Assembly: GCF_046054155.1 (NCBI RefSeq)
Contig: NZ_JBEQCT010000002.1
Coordinates: forward strand, 1-64,000
Length of the DNA: 64,000 nucleotides
Source of the DNA: Celerinatantimonas yamalensis
Lineage (GTDB): Bacteria; Pseudomonadota; Gammaproteobacteria; Enterobacterales; Celerinatantimonadaceae
Reading direction: 5' to 3'
The position numbers and the translations under genes are program-made. The notes beneath the pieces are model-generated. The model had not been told where the DNA came from. It worked only from the letters and a program-made list of their open reading frames with translations, and searched no databases. The first letter of the stretch is position 1, and the number at the start of each line of letters is the position of its first letter. This document shows positions 8,348-15,927 of this stretch, in pieces.

Positions 8348-9625
8348 CTAAAACACGGCCCAATTGACCATTGCAGCAGCTAACCACATCACGACCATAT
8401 AACGAAAATTCAAACGCAACACGCTACGACTCGTCGTCTGATAACGACTGATCATCGCAAGTCCCACGCCAGATAGCGGGCTTGATGCTGTTCCTGTCCC
8501 CCACACCGATAAGAATAAAAACGCTAATTGATCGGGATTAGCACCTAGCGGCACAAGCAAAGGACTGATCAGTGACACACTCACAACTGGATGCACGCCA
8601 ACCAACGACACTAAAATCATTCCGCCACTCACAATTAAAAACATCAGGGGAGTGAAAGCATTCGCGTCAAATTGTACCAAGCTGGGATAGACATGCAGAA
8701 TAACCGCAACACCGCTGGAGAATACACCTGCAGCTAAAAAGAGAGCAAACTGACTGGCAACGTTAGATAAACGTCCTTGGATGTAGTCAGATAACACGCT
8801 TACACGCGACTGACCTCGCATAAACACAACCGCCCCTAAAGGCGCTATCAGCGTAATAAGAGTCAAAATATGCACTTGTTGGTAGAGATGATGCAACGCC
8901 AAGACTGCAATGGCTAGAATCACCGGCATCACTAAACTATCAGCACGTAGCGGATACCCTTTGAACTGCTCAATCTTATGACGACTCACCTCCCAATAGG
9001 TCATTAATATCATCGGAACAACCAACAAGAGCCCTGGAATCACTGTGTGCGACCACTGCGCGCCAGGGGCATATGTCATAGCAACCCCAGCGGCAACAAA
9101 AAAGGGCGACCAATACGCACCGGCACAAAATCCGCGCATCATCACTTGTACTTGTCGATCATCAAGCTTGCCATCGCGTGCAAGCCTATCGCCAACCACA
9201 AAGATAATCGATAGATTAATAATCGACCCCAGCAGATGGCACGATAATAAAGTCGACCAAAATCCCTGCTTCCCCATCGGCTGTGATTGATCTTGCTCGG
9301 TGGGGTTTGTTAATGACAAAAACGACACGGCGACAAACATGGCCAACAGTGGCAGATTACGTGTTACAGCTTGAAAAATCGCCAAAGAAGCCCCATGCAT
9401 CGCCCCCCAAATGAGCATCAATAAGCCACTGCCCAAAAGTAGTCCAGATTGCTGATGCGATGACTTAGACAAAGTCGGCCAACACATAATGACCGCACTC
9501 CAAGCACATAGCGCTGATAACAATGCAGCACTGGGGAAAAATGAATGGCAAAGATAAAACACCGCGGTGGACAGAATCAGCCAACCGGCTAGCGAGGTTT
9601 GAAATAGTGAACGTGTATGCAACAT
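8348..9625 (-). CDS. Polytopic inner-membrane protein, possible transporter
   Basis: 425 aa with about 12 hydrophobic segments spread over the whole length and short loops. The C-terminal half has two glycine/proline-rich re-entrant-like stretches, GVHPVVSVSLISPLLVPLG (about residue 345) and SVWGTGTASSPLSGVG (about residue 375). Such hairpins are typical of ion-transporter-superfamily carriers such as the ArsB/NhaD or DcuC types. I do not recognise the exact family and assign no substrate. It stands alone between the pts operon and lpp, with about 480 bp of upstream sequence. Start: ATG at 9625, near a GGGTTAAATAAAAATTT leader without a good ribosome site. Confidence 0.7.
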   Translation of the reverse strand: MLHTRSLFQTSLAGWLILSTAVFYLCHSFFPSAALLSALCAWSAVIMCWPTLSKSSHQQSGLLLGSGLLMLIWGAMHGASLAIFQAVTRNLPLLAMFVAVSFLSLTNPTEQDQSQPMGKQGFWSTLLSCHLLGSIINLSIIFVVGDRLARDGKLDDRQVQVMMRGFCAGAYWSPFFVAAGVAMTYAPGAQWSHTVIPGLLLVVPMILMTYWEVSRHKIEQFKGYPLRADSLVMPVILAIAVLALHHLYQQVHILTLITLIAPLGAVVFMRGQSRVSVLSDYIQGRLSNVASQFALFLAAGVFSSGVAVILHVYPSLVQFDANAFTPLMFLIVSGGMILVSLVGVHPVVSVSLISPLLVPLGANPDQLAFLFLSVWGTGTASSPLSGVGLAMISRYQTTSRSVLRLNFRYMVVMWLAAAMVNWAVF

Positions 9626-10107
9626 AAATTTTTATTTAACCCGCCGAGGAAAGCCCGCAGACTCGTGTTCTAGCCATCATGAAAAATAACCGTTCTCACA
9701 ACAACCATTCGCCTAGTATGAAAGAATTCATAATCGCTAATTATTCTTAAGCTTTCAATGACTTTTCGATCAACAAAAGTTCGAATAGGCATCATTTAAA
9801 AAGCTAATTTGACAACTATGCCAGTCCCGCGACTTTCGGTTTTAATAATAAACTCAAAAAATAGTAGATATTTTATGAAATTTGTCAGATTAGGCCGCTT
9901 AAAATTGACTTTATGCGCTAGAGCTATCATCATCTTAAGAGGCGCTGTTCACGAGGAAACATGCACGAGGGTTATTATCTATCGATTGTGACTCATTGCT
10001 TATCACCGGTGAGGTCAAAGCAATCGTGATGAAAATCATGAATAACCTGAAGTAGGCCTATTCATATTTAATGGTACATTAAGCTTTTTGATAAAGGATA
10101 AAAAACA
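9626..10107. other. Intergenic region between the membrane protein and lpp
   Basis: About 480 bp, AT-rich, with no credible gene; the frame at 9809-9991 has no ribosome site or protein character. The lpp promoter must lie at its right end (10020-10090), but no clear -35/-10 pair stands out. Confidence 0.4.
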
Positions 10108-10362
10108 ATGAAAAAGACTATATTAATCGCCATCGCACTGGCAGCTCCTCTATTATTAGCAGGTTGTTCAAATACATCTCAAATCAAAGCAATGAACAGC
10201 AAACTTGACTCACTGTCCGATCAAGTATCAGCACTGCAAGCTGAACAGAGTACTCTGTCAAGCGATGTAAATGCAGCAAAAACCGCAGCCCAAGAAGCAA
10301 AATCAGAAGCTGCTCGTGCCAACCAACGTATCGATCATATTGCTAAATCATATACTAAATAG
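10108..10362 (+). CDS. lpp: Major outer-membrane (Braun) lipoprotein Lpp
   Basis: Short abundant lipoprotein that ties the outer membrane to peptidoglycan. The 84-aa precursor has a signal peptide ending in the lipobox LLAGC, so Cys20 is lipidated. The mature part is one alanine-rich helix with heptads that forms a trimeric coiled coil. The protein ends in SYTK; the terminal Lys is the residue joined to diaminopimelate in E. coli. AAGGAT is a good ribosome site. A strong terminator follows. The convergent neighbour encodes an L,D-transpeptidase, the enzyme type that makes this link. Confidence 0.93.
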   Translation: MKKTILIAIALAAPLLLAGCSNTSQIKAMNSKLDSLSDQVSALQAEQSTLSSDVNAAKTAAQEAKSEAARANQRIDHIAKSYTK

Positions 10363-10374
10363 TTCGGCAATTCA

Positions 10375-10408
10375 GCGTGTTAGCCATCGGCTAACACGCC
10401 CATTTTTT
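10375..10408 (+). terminator. Intrinsic terminator of lpp
   Basis: An 11-bp perfect stem GCGTGTTAGCC / GGCTAACACGC with a 3-base loop, then CCATTTTTT. Strong, as expected for a highly expressed gene. Confidence 0.92.
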
Positions 10409-11321
10409 AATCATTCACTGCACGACCAACTAGCTCAGGATACCCTGAACGCTGCGTAAGAACTTTCACTAGCTGTTGTTGATCAATACCTTTCTTAGTA
10501 AGAAATTTTAAAATTTTCGGGTCAGTGGGAATGCTCACTGCTTGGGTTTGATCGGCTTTTGCCTGACTTAATGGCCGAGTCACCTCAAGATATAATTGGC
10601 CGTTTGGCTCACGACTATATTGTACTGGTTGATTGATGATCCGCACCATCATACCGACATGAGCTTGTGAAAAAAGATATTGAATATTACGAGGAAACAA
10701 TCGAATACATCCTGAGCTAACTCGCAGCCCTACCCCAAAGCTTTTATTAGTACCATGAATAAGATACTCACCATTACCATAGCCTAAACGCATCGCATAA
10801 TCGCCCAGCGGGTTATTGGCTCCTGCTGGCACCACTTGAGGAAGAATAACTCCTTTCATTGCATATTCTTGACGAATATGTTCGGTTGGCGTCCAAGTTG
10901 GATTGGGAATCTTTTGCGCAATATGTGTCGTTGTGACTGGTGTATTCCACCCAATGCGACCAATGCCAATTGGAAAAACATCGACTTGATGAAACTTAGG
11001 CCGAAAATAAAATAGTTGGAGCTGAGCAATATTAACAACAATGCCTTGCTGCTTGCCTTCAGGTAATAATGTCTGCAATGGGATCAATAACTTTTTCCCC
11101 ACCTTAGGTAAAAAAGGGTCAACACCAGGATTTGCAGCCATTAACGCCAAAAAGCCAATATCATAATGGTTGGCAATAGACGCAATCGTGTCACCCTGAT
11201 GAACCACATACTGGGTATTTGTACCAATTAAACGACTATTGTCTATCGGTAGTGTATAGGTTCGAGCAAACAGACAACTACTCCAAAGGGAAATCAAAAT
11301 CAAACAAACTCGCAACAGCAT
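10407..11321 (-). CDS. L,D-transpeptidase of the ErfK/YbiS/YnhG type
   Basis: Periplasmic enzyme of the YkuD family that attaches Lpp to peptidoglycan or makes 3-3 cross-links. The start at 11321 gives a 304-aa product with a clear signal peptide, MLLRVCLILISLWSSCLFA. An earlier frame opening at 11483 would run through the pnp terminator and hide that signal peptide. After it come a LysM-like segment (YVVHQGDTIASIANHYD, about residue 38) and the YkuD domain with HGTNKSFG and the catalytic SSGCIRLFPRN (Cys near residue 205). It is convergent with lpp, its likely substrate; E. coli also has an L,D-transpeptidase gene beside lpp. Which of the Ldt paralogues it equals is not decided. Confidence 0.9.
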   Translation of the reverse strand: MLLRVCLILISLWSSCLFARTYTLPIDNSRLIGTNTQYVVHQGDTIASIANHYDIGFLALMAANPGVDPFLPKVGKKLLIPLQTLLPEGKQQGIVVNIAQLQLFYFRPKFHQVDVFPIGIGRIGWNTPVTTTHIAQKIPNPTWTPTEHIRQEYAMKGVILPQVVPAGANNPLGDYAMRLGYGNGEYLIHGTNKSFGVGLRVSSGCIRLFPRNIQYLFSQAHVGMMVRIINQPVQYSREPNGQLYLEVTRPLSQAKADQTQAVSIPTDPKILKFLTKKGIDQQQLVKVLTQRSGYPELVGRAVND

Positions 11322-11434
11322 ATAGACACTCTCTTTATCGGGACCGAGTAATAGCGTTTTATCATATAGAATTAATGGTTTTTTCGCCACGCTAATTGCG
11401 CTAACAGCGGTGTAATAGATACCATATTCAGAGC

Positions 11435-11464
11435 AAAAAAAACCCGTCATAAAGACGGGCTTTT
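11435..11464 (-). terminator. Intrinsic terminator of pnp
   Basis: On the minus strand GCCCGTC-TTTAT-GACGGGT is followed by eight T, 20 bp after the pnp stop codon. Confidence 0.88.
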
Positions 11465-11483
11465 CAATTCGATACGCAATCAA

Positions 11484-13631
11484 TTAGTCATTACTATTTT
11501 CTTCATCTTGATTGTCTTGCGGAGCAGTTGCTTCTTGCACAGGCTCAGGTTTTGGTGAAGCTTCTTTCATGCTTAAACGAACCCGCCCTTGACGGTCGAC
11601 TTCCAGCACTTTCACTTTGACTTCATCGCCTACATTGAGGTAATCAGCTACTTTATTAACACGCTCATGAGCAATCTGGGAAATATGCACTAAACCATCT
11701 TTACCCGGTAAAATTTGCACAAAGGCGCCAAAGTCAGCTAAGCGAACCACTTTACCTTGATACAACTGGCCCACTTCCACTTCAGCTGTTAACTGCTCAA
11801 TACGAGCAATAGCAGCTTTGGCTTGATCGTTATCAGTTGCTGCAATTTTGACTGTACCATCATCGCTAATTTCGATAGTTGTGCCTGTTTCTTCAGTCAA
11901 CGCACGGATGGTTGCACCACCCTTACCGATGACATCTTTAATTTTCTCAGGGCTAATTTTAAGCGTATGAATGCGTGGTGCAAACTCAGATATATCATCG
12001 CGAGCACCGCTAATCGCTTCATCCATCACACTTAAGATGTGCATCCGCGCACCTTTGGCTTGGCTTAGCGCAACCTGCATGATCTCTTTAGTGATACCTT
12101 CGATTTTGATATCCATCTGTAAGGCAGTTACGCCATCAGTTGTCCCAGCGACTTTAAAGTCCATATCGCCAAGATGATCCTCATCACCAAGAATATCAGA
12201 CAGAACCACAAAGCGATCGTCTTCTTTCACAAGCCCCATGGCAATACCTGCCACTGATCCTTTAATAGGTACACCAGCATCCATCAATGCTAACGATGAA
12301 CCACATACAGATGCCATTGAACTAGATCCATTAGATTCTGTAATCTCGGAAACGACACGGACTGTGTATGGGAATTCATCAGCACTTGGCATTACTGCCG
12401 CAACACCACGCTTCGCTAACCGGCCATGACCAATTTCGCGGCGTTTTGGTGATCCCATCATGCCTGTTTCACCAACACAATATGGAGGGAAGTTATAGTG
12501 CAACAAGAAGTGATCAGTACGTGTTCCTGTGAGCTCGTCGATCATCTGTGCATCGCGCTGAGTTCCCAACGTACAAGTGACTAATGCTTGCGTTTCACCA
12601 CGAGTAAATATGGCACTACCATGTGTGCGAGGCAGTACACCTGTTGCCACATTCAATGCACGAACCATATCAGCTTCACGACCATCGATACGTGGTTCAC
12701 CAGCTAAAATACGGTTACGTACTACAGCTTTTTCAACTTTAGCCAGCTCATCGCCAATCTCCATTGCATCCAGTGTTTCATCTTCACTGGTCAGCTGCTC
12801 AATCACTGCTTTTTTAATTTCGCCAACCGCTTCGTAGCGGGCAGCTTTTTCAGTGATGCGATACGCTTCACCTAACTTTTCTTCAGAAAGAACTTTAACT
12901 TTATCAGCCAAAGAAACATTTTTCTCTGGTGAATGCCAATCCCAAGCTGGTTTCGCAGCTTCGCTAGCCAGTTCATTGATAGCCTGAACAACTACTTGCA
13001 ACTGCTCATGGCCGTACATAACGGCACCCAACATGACATCTTCTGGCAATTCTTGTGCTTCAGATTCAACCATCAAGACTGCATTTTTGGTCCCAGCAAC
13101 TACCAAATCTAACTGACTTTCAGTCAGCTCTTCGACAGTTGGGTTAAGAATATAGTTGCCATTGATAAACCCAACACGCGCAGCACCAATTGGGCCATGG
13201 AATGGGATACCCGATAAGGCTAATGCAGCTGATGCACCAATTAAGGCTGGAATATCAGGTTGAACAAGTGGATTAACCGACATAACGGTTGCAACAACTT
13301 GAACTTCGTTGACAAATCCTTCTGGGAATAATGGTCGAATCGGACGGTCAATTAAACGCGCAATCAGAGTTTCGCCTTCCGATGGGCGACCTTCACGTTT
13401 AAAGAAACCGCCTGGAATACGACCTGCTGCGTAGGTCCGTTCTTGATAATTAACTGTCAGGGGGAAGAAGTCTTGTCCAGGCTTCGGTTCCTTTTTGCCA
13501 ACGACAGTAACAAAAACCGCTGTGTCGTCAACGGTAACCATGACCGCGGCATCTGCCTGGCGAGCGATTGCGCCCGTTTCCAGAGTGACAGTATGCTGGC
13601 CATATTGAAATTTTTTAACAATAGGATTCAC
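11484..13631 (-). CDS. pnp: Polynucleotide phosphorylase
   Basis: 3'-5' phosphorolytic exoribonuclease and degradosome component. At 715 aa it is near the E. coli length (711). It has two RNase PH domains (about 1-140 and 310-540), a KH domain with VIGKGGATIRAL near residue 560, and a C-terminal S1 domain (YQGKVVRLADFGAFVQILPG, about residue 625) ending in an acidic tail. The start gives MNPIVKKFQYGQHTVTLETG, as in relatives. It follows rpsO on the same strand, but a DUF2892 gene in the opposite direction and a terminator lie between, so pnp should have its own promoter within 13640-13900. Confidence 0.97.
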   Translation of the reverse strand: MNPIVKKFQYGQHTVTLETGAIARQADAAVMVTVDDTAVFVTVVGKKEPKPGQDFFPLTVNYQERTYAAGRIPGGFFKREGRPSEGETLIARLIDRPIRPLFPEGFVNEVQVVATVMSVNPLVQPDIPALIGASAALALSGIPFHGPIGAARVGFINGNYILNPTVEELTESQLDLVVAGTKNAVLMVESEAQELPEDVMLGAVMYGHEQLQVVVQAINELASEAAKPAWDWHSPEKNVSLADKVKVLSEEKLGEAYRITEKAARYEAVGEIKKAVIEQLTSEDETLDAMEIGDELAKVEKAVVRNRILAGEPRIDGREADMVRALNVATGVLPRTHGSAIFTRGETQALVTCTLGTQRDAQMIDELTGTRTDHFLLHYNFPPYCVGETGMMGSPKRREIGHGRLAKRGVAAVMPSADEFPYTVRVVSEITESNGSSSMASVCGSSLALMDAGVPIKGSVAGIAMGLVKEDDRFVVLSDILGDEDHLGDMDFKVAGTTDGVTALQMDIKIEGITKEIMQVALSQAKGARMHILSVMDEAISGARDDISEFAPRIHTLKISPEKIKDVIGKGGATIRALTEETGTTIEISDDGTVKIAATDNDQAKAAIARIEQLTAEVEVGQLYQGKVVRLADFGAFVQILPGKDGLVHISQIAHERVNKVADYLNVGDEVKVKVLEVDRQGRVRLSMKEASPKPEPVQEATAPQDNQDEENSND

Positions 13632-13901
13632 GTGAATTTCCTTCGTTTGCGCTTTAATCTTTCTCTCATTTCGCGGCTAGTATAATGCATCTATTGGATA
13701 AAAGATAATCTTAACCACGATTGCCGTTTCCATATATTGTATCAACACCATCTGCTGCATTGATAGCATTACAGTGGTTGTCACGATAAATGCCACATAG
13801 CACATTTTCTAACCATAACGATATAAATAAAAACATTAAATTAGAAAATTCTTATATAATGAAGACTGAATAGTACTGATACATCACAACAGGACAAGAA
13901 G

Positions 13902-14087
13902 ATGATACAAGCAAATGTCGGTGGTTGGGATAAATACTTGCGGATTGTAATCGGTGTCGTATTGATAGGCTTAATGGCGCTCGGCTATATTGGTCTATGG
14001 GGTTGGATTGGCGTCGTACCTATCCTCAGTGCAGCCTTTAACTACTGCCCATTGTACCAGTTAATTGGGTTTTCAACCCATCACTGA
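13902..14087 (+). CDS. DUF2892-family small membrane protein
   Basis: 61 aa starting MIQANVGGWDKYLRIVIGVV, with two hydrophobic helices (about 13-30 and 32-47) and the CPLYQLIGF motif at the end. This is the pattern of the DUF2892/YgaP-type transmembrane domain. The function is unknown; the domain is often fused to rhodanese or stands alone. An AACAGGACAAGAAG leader gives the ribosome site, and a TATAAT at 13855-13860 could be its -10 though no good -35 precedes it. It sits alone on the plus strand inside the otherwise minus-strand rpsO-pnp pair. Confidence 0.8.
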   Translation: MIQANVGGWDKYLRIVIGVVLIGLMALGYIGLWGWIGVVPILSAAFNYCPLYQLIGFSTHH

Positions 14088-14110
14088 AATACAGATCAAA
14101 ATAATTCATT

Positions 14111-14140
14111 AAAAAAGAGGAGCTCATAGCTCCTCTTTTT
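14111..14140. terminator. Bidirectional terminator between the DUF2892 gene and rpsO
   Basis: A 13-bp perfect stem (AAAAAGAGGAGCT / AGCTCCTCTTTTT) with a CAT loop, with A and T tracts on both sides. It can end both convergent transcripts. Confidence 0.92.
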
Positions 14141-14159
14141 AATCCGAAAGGGGCGCAAA

Positions 14160-14429
14160 TTAACGGCGCAGACCCAAACGCTCAATCAAAGTTTGATAGC
14201 GCGTATCATCTTTACCTTTCAGGTAGTCCAGCAAATTACGACGCTGACTTACCATACGCAACAAACCACGACGGCTGTGGTGATCGTGAATATGAGTTTT
14301 AAAATGACCTTGCAGATGATCAATCTGTGCAGATAATAACGCAACCTGAACTTCTGGAGAACCGGTATCGCCTTCACCACGTGCAAAATCAGCAACGATT
14401 TTTGCTTTTTCTTCAGTACTTAGTGACAT
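14160..14429 (-). CDS. rpsO: 30S ribosomal protein S15
   Basis: Primary 16S rRNA-binding protein of the small subunit. 89 aa, as in E. coli, with the conserved GDTGSPEVQVALLS segment near residue 22 and the HHSRRGLLRMVSQRRNLLDYL rRNA-binding stretch near residue 50. An AGGAGTTAGTCC leader precedes the ATG. Downstream of truB on the same strand; a strong terminator follows. Confidence 0.97.
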   Translation of the reverse strand: MSLSTEEKAKIVADFARGEGDTGSPEVQVALLSAQIDHLQGHFKTHIHDHHSRRGLLRMVSQRRNLLDYLKGKDDTRYQTLIERLGLRR

Positions 14430-14522
14430 GGACTAACTCCTAATTAAGTGAATCGATGTCAACGCCAATCACTAATTCAGCGCTAACAGGACGCAGTATT
14501 CTAGTCGCTTTGTACGCTTAGA

Positions 14523-15461
14523 TCAAGACTCGAAGACAACCAATCGCTTAGGCGTCACAAGACCATCATCATTAACCTCACCAATCCCGATAAAACAATG
14601 ACTGGGTCCCATATACATTCGCAACGGTTGCCCAATCGGAGCACTTGGCACCATCACTGCTTGACCATGTAACAGATAATCGCCCATGACCTCATCAACT
14701 TCAACTTGCGCTAAACGTGACACGGCACTATCCATTGGCAATAGTAATTGATCAAGCAACTGTTCGGGGACAATATCTTGTTGTTGCGCTTGCTCAAACT
14801 GTGAATTTAAATCTTCCAGACTAATCACTTGTTCTGCTGGATAATCCGCCACATGAGAGCGATGCAGCGCCGCCACATGCGCCCCGCAACCTAATAGTTC
14901 ACCTAAATCATCCACGATAGTGCGAATATAGGTACCTTTGCTACAGTGGATATCCAAACGCAGCTCATCACCTTTAAAATATAGCTTTTCGATACTGTAG
15001 ACGGTTATCGGCCGTGACTCACGCGGGATCTCAATACCTTCTCGAGCGTACCAATACAGTGGTTTACCTTGATATTTTAGAGCCGAATAGATAGATGGGA
15101 TCTGCTCGATATCTCCCATAAATGTCGGTAAAGCTGCTTGGATATGCGCTTCAGTCACATCAACAGGGCGCGTCATTACCACGTCACCGTCAGCATCGGA
15201 TGTATTGGTACGAATACCAAGTTTTGCAGTGACTTGATAGCGCTTATCCGAATCCAATAAGTACTGGGAAAACTTAGTCGCTTCGCCTAAGCAGATCGGT
15301 AACATCCCTGTGGCCAAAGGGTCTAACGCACCAGTATGACCCGCCTTTTGAGCAAAAAAAATCCGTTTGACTTTTTGCAGCGCAAAATTAGATGTCATAC
15401 CTGATGATTTATCCAGTAACAGAATACCATTAACTTTACGTCCACGGGTCCTGCGTGCCAT
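14523..15461 (-). CDS. truB: tRNA pseudouridine-55 synthase
   Basis: Makes the universal pseudouridine 55 in the tRNA T-loop. 312 aa, usual length. It opens with GILLLDKSSGMTSNFALQKV, and the catalytic Asp is in AGHTGALDPLATGMLP near residue 48. The KGTYIRTIVDDLGE motif is near residue 180. Its first base overlaps the last base of rbfA, so the two are translationally close in the nusA-infB-rbfA-truB operon. Confidence 0.96.
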   Translation of the reverse strand: MARRTRGRKVNGILLLDKSSGMTSNFALQKVKRIFFAQKAGHTGALDPLATGMLPICLGEATKFSQYLLDSDKRYQVTAKLGIRTNTSDADGDVVMTRPVDVTEAHIQAALPTFMGDIEQIPSIYSALKYQGKPLYWYAREGIEIPRESRPITVYSIEKLYFKGDELRLDIHCSKGTYIRTIVDDLGELLGCGAHVAALHRSHVADYPAEQVISLEDLNSQFEQAQQQDIVPEQLLDQLLLPMDSAVSRLAQVEVDEVMGDYLLHGQAVMVPSAPIGQPLRMYMGPSHCFIGIGEVNDDGLVTPKRLVVFES

Positions 15462-15859
15462 TAATTATCCTCGTCACTCGAATTATGCTGCTGCTTCTTA
15501 CGACGATCATCACTCACCGCTTGAGTAGCTAGATTAGACATTCGCATCCCTTCAACGAGTGATTTATCATAAGCAAAACGCAATTCAGGAACCGCACGTA
15601 AACGCATCGCTTTGCCCAATAGTAAACGGATATAAGGTTTGGCTTCCTCAAGAGCCACAAGCCCTTGTTGAATACCTTCTTCACTATCATCTAAGAATGT
15701 TACAAACACTTTGGCATACGCCAAATCACGGGTTACATCCACCGATGATACAGTGACCAGCCCTAATCGAGCATCTTTTATTTCCCGTTGCAAAATCATT
15801 GCAACTTCTTTTTGTACTTGCTGAGCCACCCGCTGTGGCCGGCTAAATTCTCTTGCCAT
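15461..15859 (-). CDS. rbfA: 30S ribosome-binding factor A
   Basis: Late 16S rRNA maturation and cold-shock factor. The start at 15859 is chosen because MAREFSRPQRVAQQVQKE is the family N-terminus and AGGTG lies 9 bp upstream. A longer frame opening at 15913 would run back through the infB-rbfA hairpin. 132 aa, close to E. coli (133). It keeps the KH-like core with VSSVDVTRDLAYAKVFVTF and LRAVPELRFAYDKS. Confidence 0.94.
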   Translation of the reverse strand: MAREFSRPQRVAQQVQKEVAMILQREIKDARLGLVTVSSVDVTRDLAYAKVFVTFLDDSEEGIQQGLVALEEAKPYIRLLLGKAMRLRAVPELRFAYDKSLVEGMRMSNLATQAVSDDRRKKQQHNSSDEDN

Positions 15860-15877
15860 GGTCTTCACCTCAGACAT

Positions 15878-15903
15878 AAATGGGGGCATTAAAGCCCCCA
15901 TTT
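15878..15903 (-). other. GC-rich hairpin in the infB-rbfA gap
   Basis: A perfect 10-bp stem AAATGGGGGC / GCCCCCATTT with a 6-base loop, just upstream of the rbfA ribosome site. In the direction of transcription only three U follow, while a run of seven T lies on the other strand. It is therefore more likely a processing or translation-control hairpin than a full terminator. Confidence 0.7.
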
Positions 15904-15927
15904 TTTTGCTCAATCGTCCAGTGTAGA

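Noticed and set aside
9809..9991. 60-codon frame upstream of lpp
   Set aside because: No ribosome site, basic and irregular composition, no recognisable domain.
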